Assembly: GCA_009767595.1 (NCBI GenBank)
Contig: VSDK01023782.1
Span: 325,694-389,693 of the forward strand
Direction of reading: 5' to 3'
Length of the DNA stretch: 64,000 bases
DNA from: Symbiodinium kawagutii
Lineage: Eukaryota > Sar > Dinophyceae > Suessiales > Symbiodiniaceae
The notes below the pieces were generated by a model that saw only the letters and a list, made by a program, of their open reading frames with translations, did no database searches and had not been told where the DNA came from. Both the position numbers and the translations under genes were made by a program. Positions 53,546 through 64,000 of this stretch are shown piece after piece; position 1 is the first letter of the stretch, and every line of letters begins with the position of its first letter.

Positions 53546-53794
53546 TTAAACACATTTTGGCGTGATGCCACTCTGATACTTTTTGGTGAACAAGGACTGT
53601 ACTTTTCGCAGAAAGGTGGATAGAGCCGCGGGATTATGATCCACGGAATTCAAGCGAAATTTTTGGACATGAAACTCAAAGGCAAGTTCAACAAAAGGAA
53701 TTTTAAAGTTGTCACTGGTCTCCCACTTCAAACCATGAAAGAAATTGAGGGCAACATACCAATCAACTTGATCCATGAGGACTTTGAGGATCAA
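53546..53794 (-). CDS. Possible exon or ORF fragment, unrecognised
   Basis: 82-codon frame ending in a stop, with ETSDNFKIPFVELAFEFHVQ and AALSTFLRKVQSLFTKKYQS. The composition is coding-like. It may be the tail of a retroelement protein rather than part of the modular gene, but that is only an impression. A short MITE-C-like fragment follows at 53800. Confidence 0.3.
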   Translation of the reverse strand: MILKVLMDQVDWYVALNFFHGLKWETSDNFKIPFVELAFEFHVQKFRLNSVDHNPAALSTFLRKVQSLFTKKYQSGITPKCV

Positions 53795-54699
53795 GAATTA
53801 TTAATTAGCTGATCAGCCAACCATCCCAAATACTACAGAGGAAAAAAATCAAACCACCAGCCAGCATAAACTGCCTTTTCCTGTTCAAATTTGGATTTCT
53901 TCTGTTTGAAGATGATATGACAGTTGTGCCAAAGAGTTGCGAATCCTTAGACTTTTGGAGCAACGAATTCCTGATCCGGCATGGCACGTTTCATTTTCAA
54001 TGCATTTTCAGGGCCAAGCCCCCAGGTTTAGGTCGACGCTCAAGCATCGCAATGGCGCGCGCACATGTGGATCTGGGATGATGCTTGATGCTTTGTAGAA
54101 TCTGGTGATTTCCATCCGAACCGTTGACCAAGCCATGCCTTGTCCATAAAGTCTTGGTCCGAAGCCATCTGCAGGACCCACTTCCCCGCCGGGCAACCCT
54201 CCGAAGAAGACACCTCAGAGCTGCACGAAGCGATTTGGGGAGTCGAAGCTCACAGGAAGAAACACTTCAAGTTTTCATAAAAGCCATTATTAGCTGCCCA
54301 TGGCTATCTAAGCCATGATTTATCTTCTGTTGAGCCAAGTTAGGCCACTATTTAACAATGGTTACCAATGATTATTGTTTTAACCATTGTCAACGAGTCT
54401 TGGTTGGTTATTACTTCTCTATCCAACCAAATTCGCAAATGACCATTTTGGAAACACAGTTTTTCCTGGAGTGAACAGTGACCGGAGCACCTTCAGTGCG
54501 CCAGGAGCGAACCACAAACTTTGGAGATACATGGTGGTTGCTCTTGCCCCAAGAGAGGAGGAACAACGAAGAATGTCCACAGTGAAAAATCTACACTGAT
54601 ACAGTCAGCATTCTCATGCAAATTCTGGGCGCATAAAGCATTCTTTTTACACACCCATAGGCCTAGGCTTTGGCCAAGCAACTGCCTGGTGTAAGTAGA

Positions 54700-54880
54700 G
54701 AACATCTTTGGAAGTCACGTGCTCTCGCATGTAGACGATGCGGCCCAGGGCTGCGTCTCGACCCATGGGGCAGTAGATGCCACTGAGGTACCACTTGGAG
54801 TGGGCCACCTCAACATGAAGCCCAACTTGATCCAAGGGGGGACTCGCCATGCTCAAAAACGTTAAGAAACGAAAACGTGG
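54700..54880 (-). CDS. Probable exon related to the 27485-28061 exon
   Basis: Contains QVGLHVEVAHSKWYLSGIYC and PMGRDAALGRIVYMREH. The SG.YCP.GRDA..R..Y pattern matches GTFCPTGRDASDRPQYA of the exon at 27485-28061, so the two look like copies of one module about 27 kb apart on the same strand. Splice sites not resolved. Confidence 0.5.
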
Positions 54881-55109
54881 GCTGACAGCCTTAAACTTGG
54901 TCATTTGGATTCCGGCTCTCAAGTCATCAAGTGATGAGTACTAGTGGCTGACAAGGTTGGAGTCGGAGTCAGATCAAATGATTGACTGATCATTCGTGAA
55001 GTTACCTGGTTGGCTATCAACTGATCAACTGGATTCAAATCAAATGGTTGGTTTTTAACTGGCATGCATTCTTTCTTGGAGTGTAGTGTGCTATTGGGTT
55101 TGCCGCTGT

Positions 55110-55210
55110 GTTCAAGTTCCAACAGACCTGACGGAGGCCTCCATGCAAGTGCCCTCATTGGTGCAATTGGTCACTTTCGCTGTCACTGCTGCAACCGAGC
55201 CTCGGGGCAC
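55110..55210 (-). CDS. Possible short exon
   Basis: Minus-strand stretch reading PRGSVAAVTAKVTNCTNEGT then CMEASVRSVGT before a stop. Composition fits the neighbouring exons, but the plus strand is also open. Low confidence. Confidence 0.25.
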
Positions 55211-56559
55211 GGGATTCGGAACAAGTCATGAGGCAGAGGACTTCAATGACTTGGACCACTGTCACACTTCCGGGTGACCACCCGGCTTGTGCTGAGCAAG
55301 TGCTGATTCTACTTAAGTGAAAGCTACATCTGTATCACATCTTCTGTTCAGAGGGGCAAGTACTCTCCCAGGCCCCTCTGTACTACATCATCCGGTCCCG
55401 CCCAACACTGTCAAGCTCGCTTTCTGCTCAGCGTGGTGATCAGCCCCAACAGACAACGCAGAGCGGCACATTTCTGCGTAGCAGGCTGGTATACAACTCG
55501 GCACAAACTGTGAGTTCAAACCAACTATAACCATGGTTAAATGGTTTACCAACTTATTTCCATTTGGGAGGGGTGGGATTTTTCGAGCTGAGTAGCCGTA
55601 ACGGTAGCAGCTGCAGCCCGACCAAGGGGTCGACGCCTCAATACCTTCCTGAGGCGGAGTCAGCAACTTCTCAGCTGCAGAAGCCCATTCAAAAGTACCA
55701 TTTTAGCGTAGTCTCATCCTTGGGTTCGACCTTCAATGTTGTTATTGTTGCTTTTGCAGTGTCATCGTTTTATCTCCGCCAAATCACCCAGTGCAGCACA
55801 TGTACCCCTCCCAGCCCAGCCCACGATTGTGCCTTGTGGGGAGCTAGTTCAAAGGATTTGGGTGCACTGCTGGGTTTCGTCATGTTGACTTTTTAGGGCT
55901 TTATTAGTTGTCCTGTGGTGCCCGTTTTTTTGCCAGGGCATGCCGGTTGCTGGCCCATTTTTTTGCTAGGGCATACCAAGGCTTTGCCCATCAAATGAGA
56001 AGACAGAATGATCAGGTGCATTTCTATATGGCCCATGCCCATACCCCACAAGAAGAGCATGATGCTAGTCTGCCAAGGCTCTTGTTATGAAACACGGAAG
56101 GAATAGGTTCAAGCACAAAGGGGTGCAACACCTGTGCCGTCTGCTTGCAGCAAGGTCGCTGGCTTAGTCCAAACCTCACATCTGGATTGGCTCTCGACGT
56201 ACCTCCAGCACGCCATCAACTCCAAACACATTCATGAACAAGGAACTGAAGCAATAACAATTCGACCAGCATGGACCCCCCAAATAGAAAGAAAAGAACG
56301 CACCTTTTTTGGGCAGCAAATCTTCTGGCGCTGTCCGGACACCACCCATGGCAGCACCGCACCCGAACTCGCTTCGGACAGCACAGCATGGATGGCAGCG
56401 GAACTGGTGGCAGGTCACCAGTCTCCAAAGCGCACACTCTGAAGCAAATGGCACCAACACCCTTGCGGCAAACCCTAGTCAAAGGGAACACTGTGGGGAG
56501 CAGGCACGCCTGGCAAGCTCCAAAATGCAGGCAGGCAAAGCGTCCAAGAGGTGAAATGA

Positions 56560-56585
56560 GAAACACAACAACAATAGCAGTAACA

Positions 56586-56672
<87 letters not shown>
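56560..56672. repeat. CAG/CAA trinucleotide run
   Basis: (CAG)n from about 56590, then (CAA)n to 56670, in a wider ACAATAG-rich zone to 56790. Long frames here encode only poly-T, poly-V or poly-C. Confidence 0.95.
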
Positions 56673-57135
56673 GGGACACACACAAGAACAATTACAATAC
56701 CAATAGCAACAACAATAAAAGGTGACAATAGCAATAGCACACCAATAACAATAAAATGGCAATATCAATGAGAATAACAATGACAGCAACTGACAACTGC
56801 TATCAGAGCTGAAAATTTGTAAGAAAAGTCGAAAACAAATATTTTTGGGCAGCAAACGCCCGGGGCATCTGGTGCCGCAGCACGCACCAGCACGCTGGCT
56901 CCAAAGCGCACCCCCGCCATCCACGGTCCAAAACACACGTACGGTCAGTCATTCCTAGTCCTAGGAGTTGGAGAGGAACCATCAATTAAGCAGTCATCAA
57001 TGAAAGTGTGGTGATGAAGATTGATCCAACATCATCCAGCACCACACGACAAGCACATCTACCGATATACCGTAAGCAGTGGAAAATTGCACGTTCCCAA
57101 CATACAGTATCTTCCAGTCTTGCTTTTCATCTATA

Positions 57136-57441
57136 TCATTTATGATGCCAAAAGTCAACATCTGGCCAATGCTGCTTATTGCGCTTGATACAAATGTTCA
57201 CTGCTGCATGAGCCAGCCTACACACTTCCCTCAATCTGGCAATTCTTAAAAGTTGGATCTGCCGGGGAACTCGATGCCAACACACTTTGGCTCGCTGACG
57301 CATTTGCTCTTGCACTCCTCGGCGAAGAAACTGAGTTGCCATCAAGTTGCATCGCATGAACGCTGCGTTGCACACTGCTAATAGCCAACGCCAACCGCCA
57401 GTGGGGAGACCGAAAATCAGTCCAGTGATGTCCAGTGGCAA
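57136..57441 (-). CDS. Possible ORF fragment, arginine-rich
   Basis: 101-codon frame with QFLRRGVQEQMRQRAKVCWH and RIARLREVCRLAHAAVNICI. Basic and helical. No family recognised, no splice evidence. Confidence 0.25.
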   Translation of the reverse strand: MPLDITGLIFGLPTGGWRWLLAVCNAAFMRCNLMATQFLRRGVQEQMRQRAKVCWHRVPRQIQLLRIARLREVCRLAHAAVNICIKRNKQHWPDVDFWHHK

Positions 57442-59254
57442 GCTATGCCGTTACGAAACTTTGAATCTCTGCAGCTTTGTGAGCCATTTGGCTGCAACTA
57501 CATCACCCAAAGATCATAGATGACCTTGTGTCCTGATTAAGTAAGTTGGTCAACTAGGTAAACATCACTTATGGATTCCGTTGTCTAGAAACGTCTTCTC
57601 GACTGTCAGGTCCATGTGGCTACCCTGGACAGTACTGAACCAGGTGTTGTCAGCACAGGTGCACATCCCACGCCACTGAATCACTTGGATACCATCCAAT
57701 CATTACTTGTTAGCCTTTGGAGGCATGCGAGTGTATCTATGGAAAGGTGTTGCAAAAAGAATTAATTACCCCAAAGAAAGTTTCCCAGCCCAAAATTGTA
57801 CAACTTTTGAATGATTTGGTCGCGACAGGTTGTTGAGAAAGTGGCCGTCATAAAAAGAATCAGGGTTCGCTCCAGACTTCAAATCGGGTTCTGCACCCAA
57901 GCGTCATTCAGGTTTTCAATCGCGTCATAGACGTCCTCGGACCAAAGAACCCAGCTGCAGAATTAATTAGCGGAAACACAAAAAATGCATTGATGATGAT
58001 TGATTTGTAGTTGCGTAGGTGCTCCCCATTAGTTGTCAAGATGGTTTTGCACATCTATCTGTGTCTATAACCATCCATCTATCCATCTATCTGTCTCTGT
58101 CGCTGTCTGTCTGTCTGTCCATGTCTAGCCTATCTGATTTGCATAATCTGAGCTATATACTCTGATTCAATCTGACATCATCTGACCTGATCACAGGTCA
58201 GCGAATCTATTCCTGCGATGATTGCCCCTTTTGGCTCCATGATTACCATGGCTGTGATGTGTAACCAGGCTGTATCTCAGCTTGCCCCACTTAAATGGGA
58301 GCTGTGTTGGTGGTAGGGTCCTGGGGTTTCTAGTTATATCACCCGGACAAGTTCAACTGTACTTGGATGCCAATTGCTGCCTCTTAGAGTGAATCCTCAT
58401 GGTTCTTCAATTCAACCCCTGGCTTGACTTCAAATAGACTGAGATAGATTGGTCACTATCTCACTACTTCCTTCCTGTCCATTCCCTGTCGGGCCCCAAC
58501 AACAAGAACATTCGAGTTGTGGTCCTGTTTTTTCTGGGATTTTGCTGGCTGAATGACACCCAATGACTTTCCACGCAGGCCCCCCCAAAAAAAAGACGTG
58601 ATCTGCTGGGACAAATAGCTCAAATACCTCCCAAAGAACAAAAAAACAAAGCACACTGCACTCCAGCTGGTTTCGAGTTGCATCCTTCAGTTTGATGCAT
58701 CATGGTCTGTGAAAGGTCGTCCCCAAACAGCCAGCAGAACATCCAAAAACATCCAGGTTGCTCCACACCACCAAACCCACATTAAGCCGCATAAACCATC
58801 CTATTTCACCGTATTTCCCATACCCCACAACCAGCAGCACATGCCCAGGAGCATAGTAAGAGGCAGAGTTGTCGGTGGAAGAAGCCCCGCGGCAACAGGC
58901 CCCCGCACCCCCATCCTGTCCGACAAACTCGGACCTGGGTGGCACTGGGGGGTGGAGAGGCACTGGTGACTTCGGTTGCAGTGGAGGTTAGGGCTAGGAG
59001 GCATTGATGTGGATTTTTGGGATCAGTTCCCACCTGCTTTTCTCAAGATGTGAAAAATCATACGTAGATTGTCTTGAAGCGGCGGTACACTCTGTGGGAT
59101 CGATGGAACCAAGTGCAACTCAGTGAGGCAATCTTACCTTGCAGCTGCCGAGCCGCGGAAAGGCATCAGTACGCGCATCATACCTGCACAGGACCACCAG
59201 GTTGGCACCAAGCTGAGCACAGGGAACTCACAAAAACAAGGGAAGCCTTGAGGA
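57442..59254. other. No gene supported; CTAT/CTGT microsatellite at 58050-58120
   Basis: Probably intron sequence. A threonine/serine/proline-rich minus-strand stretch near 58940-59010 (TSTATEVTSASPPPSATQ) could be a linker exon, but its boundaries cannot be set. Confidence 0.35.
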
Positions 59255-59255
59255 C

Positions 59256-59433
59256 CCGCCTGGAGCACTGGCCGTTGGCGAACTTGTAATTGGCACAGGT
59301 CACATCTGCCCGGCACCGCGATCGACACTGGGCTTCCGAGGTGGCCACGGTGTCCACCACAGCCACGGACTGGGCGCCAAGGCGTGGGAGCTGCTTGGTG
59401 TTGGAAACCACGTTAGTCAAATTGCCTACGCTC
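59256..59433 (-). CDS. PAN/apple-like exon
   Basis: After a pyrimidine-rich tract (TTTTCTTCTTCC) and AG, reads SVGNLTNVVSNTKQLPRLGA and then VATSEAQCRSRCRADVTCAN followed by YKFANGQC. The CRSRC....C...K...GQC layout is typical of PAN/apple-type disulfide modules, which bind protein or carbohydrate extracellularly. The same CESRC...C start occurs at 49180-49651. Confidence 0.6.
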
Positions 59434-59726
59434 CTCCCAGGTTGGAAGAAGAAAAATGGAAAACAACACCTAGATATGTGCGTCATATTGAAGATTATGT
59501 GACCACTTTGGCTCATTAGCTGCAGAAATTCATGAGCTCGCCGGCTTTGTGTGTGAATTTACGAAGCTAATGAGCAAACGCTAATTGGAAATGAAATTCG
59601 ATCTAAAAGCTCGGGTATGCATGACCATCCCGAACTTCTTTACGCCGACACATGTGGGCTTAAATCTATCAACCGGACCGTGATCCACAACACCACTGTT
59701 CCGAATCGAGAGGTCAACGAAACACC

Positions 59727-59984
59727 CTAGAATCCATCAGGAACTTGTAACCAATCCCCACTGCGCACCTTCTTCAGAATCTGTGGGGCCCAGCAGTAAG
59801 TGTCTTGCACGTGGATGGTCAAAGTCGTTTCCACCTTGGCACAACACAAGGCCAACAGTCTGACAGCGTCAGCGTGGAACCAGCCACCCACAATGGCTGT
59901 GTGAGTCCAGTGGCAGGTGCGAGCATGGGATCCGGGAAGATGCCAAAGACCCGACAGCTGCATGTGATGGCCTTCCGGCTGCAC
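59727..59984 (-). CDS. Possible exon, frame uncertain
   Basis: Two frames are open. One reads VETTLTIHVQDTYCWAPQIL up to a stop at 59727; another reads SLSCSRKAITCSCRVFGIFP. It lies between better-supported exons of the same strand. I cannot choose a frame. Confidence 0.3.
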   Translation of the reverse strand: MQPEGHHMQLSGLWHLPGSHARTCHWTHTAIVGGWFHADAVRLLALCCAKVETTLTIHVQDTYCWAPQILKKVRSGDWLQVPDGF

Positions 59985-60240
59985 GACAGGCTGGTGGTAC
60001 CGCTACGCTGTCCAATGAGGTCCCAGGTTTGCCACCTTGTTCCGTTCCATCTCCTGATGAATCATGGAATCCGAAATTTGGTGTCGATCAAACACTATGC
60101 TCATCAGGCTCAAATGACCCCATATTCGCAAAACATATTCAACTGCTGCAATTGATCCATGTTGGGCTTTCATTCTTTTTGCTTCCTTCATTTTGATCTG
60201 TGGTAAAGTCAATGCTTCAAAACACCCAAAGTATATGTAT

Positions 60241-60257
60241 ATCTCTCTCTCTCTCTC

Positions 60258-60290
<33 letters not shown>

Positions 60291-60291
60291 G
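60241..60291. repeat. CT dinucleotide run
   Basis: (CT)n interrupted by (CTCG)n. Confidence 0.95.
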
Positions 60292-60366
60292 TGTAGCATG
60301 GGCATGATAATGGTCAAACTTGGGTCCAAAAATCTCTGAATCTGATCCGACAGTATGTCCCCCTAC

Positions 60367-60444
60367 CTTCCGTGCCGAGCCAGACACGCTGAGCTGGTCA
60401 AAAACGGCACCTTGTTTGCACTTCGAGTCAGTCCGGGTTGGCTG
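60367..60444 (-). CDS. Probable short exon
   Basis: A 26-codon exon reading TDSKCKQGAVFDQLSVSGSA, between a CGCCAG acceptor and an AAG|GTAGGG donor, both in phase 0. Part of the minus-strand series. Confidence 0.45.
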
Positions 60445-60769
60445 CTGGCGAATTGTTGCAGCGGGTCCACCACGAGTTGCATAATACAATTGATTCAATT
60501 GCCGAGTCAAGAGTTGTTGATGTTTCACTGGTAATGTACAATCATGATGGTTAGTGAAGAAATTCTACTAAGTGGGGCTGGGTTCTCATACGTTCCCACA
60601 AATGGCCGCCTTGAAATCAGCCGAGTTTGGAACCCCCAAAATTGAAGTTTTTAATCAAACAAGAGCTGGCAGCTAATGCAACTGAGGTCGGAGGGCATGT
60701 GCTTCAGCTGAAAGGGAGAGTGATGAAACAAACGAGGCAATCCCTCGCCCCTCAAAGCCTGCCCCTTGG

Positions 60770-60868
60770 AGGGTTGCTGGACTGACCAGGCACTGAGCGC
60801 GCTCTCTGGTGCCACAATGATTTGGCCATCAGGACCAATCTCCAAAACTTCATACCCATCAAGAAAAC
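60770..60868 (-). CDS. Probable exon (GYEVLEIGPDGQI module)
   Basis: Begins after CTGCCAG in phase 1 with FLDGYEVLEIGPDGQIIVAP and continues ESALSAW. The 3' limit is uncertain, as a GT site follows GCCTG. Its phase matches a GC donor at the end of the 61035-61220 exon. Confidence 0.5.
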
Positions 60869-61034
60869 CTGGCAGTTCACAAGCCGACAGGATGTAAGAA
60901 TCAGAGAACCCGGGATGCAAGAATCCGAGAACCATTGCAGATGACAGGATCGAATTTGGACCTAGAAGACTTCAGACACGCGACTTGGCGACAGGAACAA
61001 ACAGAAAAGGGGACTGAGATGATCCGAAAAACGC

Positions 61035-61220
61035 CCACCTGTGCGGCCAGGAAACCCATGCTGAGAATTGGATCATACGTGAACTTCGTGTCAGCCAAAC
61101 CACCACTGACACTGCAGGCCATGCTGTAGGTCCTCTGCCCGTGGTCACTGCACATGGGAGGACTTGGCGGCTTGGCACAGCGCTTCAGGTGCAGCTGAGG
61201 AGCCATGGCTTCATCATGCC
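61035..61220 (-). CDS. Exon, cysteine-containing, 62 codons
   Basis: Reads MAPQLHLKRCAKPPSPPMCS and TYSMACSVSGGLADTKFTYD, then LSMGFLAAQ. Acceptor AAAATCAG before 61220. A GC donor (GTGG|GC) at 61034 gives a phase 1-1 exon of 186 nt; a GT site four bases earlier would give phase 0 and break the next exon's frame. Likely a secreted-protein module. Confidence 0.55.
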
Positions 61221-62008
61221 CTGATTTTGCGGAACTTTGGGGGTCAAAGGAAGCAGCTCTTCGCCTATCGTTGCCGACACTGCATTCAAGCTGTACCTCA
61301 GCGCTCTCCCATCCTTTGCACAGCGTTCAGTGATGTTCAGTGATTCGAATTCACACAAGCAGCATGAAGCGAGCCTTACTTAGTCGTTGCTGCCTAGTCA
61401 TTGCTCCCAACAAACGTATGCCATCCACCCGTTCGCCAACCGAGGCACTCCAAAGTCGACCAGGGACGAGGTCGGATAGAGGCGAAAGTGGTCTTGTGCC
61501 TGTGGCGCTTCTCAAAGATCAGCAACTGATAGCGTGCTTCAGAATACTTCAAACGTCGGGATTTCTCAAAATTGGGGACCCAAAAATGGAGGGTTTACAA
61601 CTGGAAATAATTCAAAAGGGATACCTTGGGAGACAATCCAAAACGGTGTGACAAGCTTCAAATCTACTCGGAGATTGCAAGGGGTACTCCTCTGGCACAG
61701 CATTGATGGATCAAGTTTTCTGGCGTTGTGTAGTTCAATTTTATCAACAGCCAGCACTCTCTCCGATAAACACGGTCACCTGCGATAGCCGTGCTCGAGC
61801 CCAATCCCATAATCCCACATTTGCAAATACATACCATCTCATATCATCTCAGAATCCATGGAGAGTCCAGCCATCCCACACGCGCTTTGCAATTGAGTCA
61901 CTGGTTGTCTTCGCAAAAAAGATTCTTTGGTGGCTGGGGAATACACCAAGTGTAAGAACAACAAATCATACGCAACAAGGAGCGATCACCGTCCAAGCTG
62001 CTGCTTGC

Positions 62009-62065
62009 CCTGTTTCCAGGCCGTCACCGTGCAGACTGCGCCATCCTGACCGAAGAACTTGTCAT
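62009..62065 (-). CDS. Micro-exon of 57 nt
   Basis: Reads DDKFFGQDGAVCTVTAWKQ between GTGGCAG and the donor CAGG|GCAAGC, a good GC donor. Phase 1 at both ends, so it fits between the flanking exons without a shift. Confidence 0.5.
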
Positions 62066-62295
62066 CTGCCACGGACAGACCACCTCAGGAAGGCAGAACG
62101 CATCCCTGCATGGAGCTACTTCCAGTTGCATGAAATATACAGTACTTAGTGACCCAGGAAGGGCAGTTCTTTCTTTACAAACGCAGGCAATTTGCAATTT
62201 CCAGAATGAATAACGAGCATTCGCTGCCTTACTCGACTTTCATGCAGCTTTTAGTTCTCAATGTGAGGATTGAGACCCAGCTCTGATGAAAAAGC

Positions 62296-62622
62296 ACACC
62301 TTTGGCATGTCCCGGGCGCCTTGGGACGAAGTTTGACCGGTATATGTCAACGTTCCATCGGTGGCACTGATGGAAAGCCAGCTGATTTCAGGTGCACAGC
62401 CCATTTCAAACTTGGACCAACCATTGCCCGTGAGAACTGGTTGTTCCACATCCCCCTGGTGGAACAGGAGGGTGCCGGATTTGTAGCTGAGGAAGTCTGC
62501 AGCCACCACCACGACAGCTGCAGTGCTCACTGCTGCTGTTTGATGAGCCGTGACTTCGCACTCAAAGGAGAAGGCTTCAGTGGGCTTAGCGCGGCCTCGC
62601 CAGGTGCACTTCCATTGGCTTT
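62296..62622 (-). CDS. Exon with putative-Ig-like segment
   Basis: Begins after CAACAG and reads SQWKCTWRGRAKPTEAFSFE, then CEVTAHQTAAVSTAAVVVVA and APEISWLSISATDGTLTYTG. The last part matches the ending of putative-Ig (He_PIG-type) repeats, where a serine/threonine-containing strand is followed by dGTLtytG. Start phase 1 is exactly what the donor at 63118 requires. It ends either at GT (62299, phase 0) or at GC (62295, phase 1, 327 nt). The second keeps frame with the micro-exon at 62009-62065. Confidence 0.65.
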
Positions 62623-63118
62623 CTGTTGAACGGTTGATGTGGGGTGTCGTGCGTGTTGCTCTTGTTGCTCTGTTGTTTTGGAACGGCTGCTGCTTTGGGT
62701 GTTGTGGTGCTTATTGCTCATGCTGCTGCTGTTGGTTTTCCTCTTTTCAACGTTATCATTACGTTTTCCTTCTTCTTACTATCATGATTTGTTTCGTCTT
62801 CTTTTTATTGTTTTTGTTGTTCTTGTTATCGTCTTGCCATTGTTATTGTTCTTGTTATTGTTCTTGTTATTTTTTTCATCGCCGTCAGAGAAGGTTGCTG
62901 CTATTTTTGCTCTTTGTACAAGTGGTGTTCTTGGTTTCTTGTTTTTATTCTTGCGGCTGTCGTTCTTGCCGACTGCCATTGGCATAGTGGTCAAGAACAG
63001 TGTCTGTGTCCATTTTGATGTTGTTTTCGCTGTTCTGCTGCTCAGTCTGCAAAACATCCTTGGAGTCCACTAACTTAAATGCAAATATCGCACGAGAAAT
63101 CAAGAACACCCCCCTCAC

Positions 63119-63826
63119 CTGGAATATAAGAAATCGTCCCTGTTGCACTGTTCATAGTGAGGTTGTGCGCTGACAACTCACATGCCACATCCACGGTGTA
63201 GCGGTTTGCAGTGCGCGGTTCTGGCAAGATGCTGATATCCGAATCCAACGCCCAGCGGAGGTTCGGATATGAAAAGGGCGTCGGTGTGATGACTCCTCCG
63301 CCACACTCGCAGCAAGCTTGGTTGCTGCTCTGACCCTTGACCTTCTCATCATTGCATTCGCCAGCACCAAGTTCGAAGCATGATTTCCCACCTACATTGA
63401 GCCAGCCACTTGAACTTGTGCAGGCCATACATGCCCCATCCCTGGTAACAAATCCATCCTGACATCGCGCGCATGTGCCAGAATACAAGGCACAGCCCGC
63501 ACAATGGGGGCTTGAAGCAGGGCAACAAGTGTGGCTCGCACCTGAGGCAGCAAAGCGCATCAATTTGTATTCTCCAGCCGGGCATTCTCCAAGCGAAGTT
63601 GAGTTGCTCTTGATCTTTGATTTGACTTCGGTTTCTTTCACAGTCAAAAAGTCTTTGGAACTCCCAGCCGGCAGGCTGGCTCTTTTACAAGCTGGGTTCA
63701 AATCCTGGGCTGTGTCGTTGTGGAGCTTCGTCAACAACGCGGAAATTCCAGGACCAAACCCGGCTTCCTGCTTCCTTTCAAAGACCGCGGACAAACTGTC
63801 TTCGAGCGCAGCTGCCTGGTTGCAAA
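63119..63826 (-). CDS. Cysteine-rich (EGF/furin-like) plus putative-Ig-like exon
   Basis: The clearest exon of the minus-strand gene. After a charged N-terminal stretch (SLSAVFERKQEAGFG) comes a dense cysteine region: GECPAGEYKLMRF, HTCCPASSPHCAGCALYSGT, CARCQDGFVTRDGACMAC and then ACCECGGGVITPTP. This resembles furin-like or EGF-type repeats. It ends with an Ig-like segment RWALDSDISILPEP ... CELSAHNLTMNSATGTISYI. The exon closes at CCAG|GTGAGG in phase 1. Upstream acceptor TCACAG or AACCAG. It is the right-most exon in the window, so the gene's start lies beyond it. Confidence 0.75.
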
Positions 63827-64000
63827 CTGTGAGCATCCGACAAAAATATTGCAGCAAGTTCATCACACATGTTCACAACTGTGAAAAGCACATGCCACAG
63901 AAGCCCACGCTTTCTGGAAATCAAACTAAGCATTTCTAGACAAATGATATTTCGCAACAACATCTCAACTGAAACAGGGTAAACCATTAGTAAACTATGA
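63827..64000. other. Upstream intron sequence
   Basis: No coding signal after the acceptor at 63827. The gene's 5' exons must be outside the window. Confidence 0.4.

Noticed and set aside
56216..56771. 174- and 166-codon frames with poly-V, poly-A or poly-T
   Set aside because: CAG/CAA microsatellite read in different frames.
1..64000. tRNA, rRNA or dinoflagellate spliced-leader genes
   Set aside because: I looked for TTCGA-loop patterns, rRNA-like blocks and the spliced-leader core by eye and saw none. The CCATAGCCAT words belong to MITE-A ends. A covariance-model scan would settle it.

Overview
This window looks like nuclear DNA of a dinoflagellate, most likely a symbiodiniacean-type genome. 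The case rests on four things. Coding sequence comes as short cysteine-rich exons separated by introns. Several reading frames join best through GC or GA donor sites rather than GT, which is known for this group. There is a very large LINE-like element of a composite type. Most of the remaining DNA is MITE-like inverted repeats and microsatellites. I saw no operons, ribosome-binding sites, tRNA, rRNA or CRISPR. Species is not resolvable from sequence reading alone.

Layout. Positions 1-9,600 are repeat-dominated: a 105-bp tandem array at 661-1775, then copies of four short inverted-repeat families, here named MITE-A to MITE-D. A frame-damaged minus-strand coding region ends in a convincing last exon at 9603-9874. 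From 11-21 kb there are more MITEs and almost no coding signal. At 21.67-22.33 kb lies a minus-strand OB-fold-like coding region with a frameshift, followed by a fold-back (long inverted repeat) element at 22.53-23.89 kb. From 24.5 to 63.8 kb the minus strand carries a long series of exons with secreted, modular features: cysteine-rich, sushi-like, PAN/apple-like, LamG/ConA-like and putative-Ig-like segments. They may be one giant gene read right to left, or two or three genes.

The main discovery is a LINE-like retroelement on the plus strand at 28779-40112, bounded by a perfect 14-bp target-site duplication (28765-28778 and 40113-40126). It lies antisense between exons of the minus-strand gene. 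Its order is: ORF1 with a RanBP2-like zinc finger; about five tandem copies of an unrecognised ~170-190-residue domain; an RNase H stub; an AP-type endonuclease; a reverse transcriptase (WADD); two C2H2-like fingers; and a C-terminal segment with FSG and GPPC motifs suggesting a C5-methyltransferase-like fold. It is damaged by an internal deletion in RNase H, a one-base frameshift at the start of RT, and a 233-bp assembly gap.

Other strong structures are a nearly perfect 1122-bp tandem duplication inside the LamG exon (46.5-48.7 kb), a GC-rich composite minisatellite (50.74-52.76 kb) open in several frames, and long CAA/CAG, GGTA/GATA and TTTG microsatellites between 43.6 and 46.0 kb.
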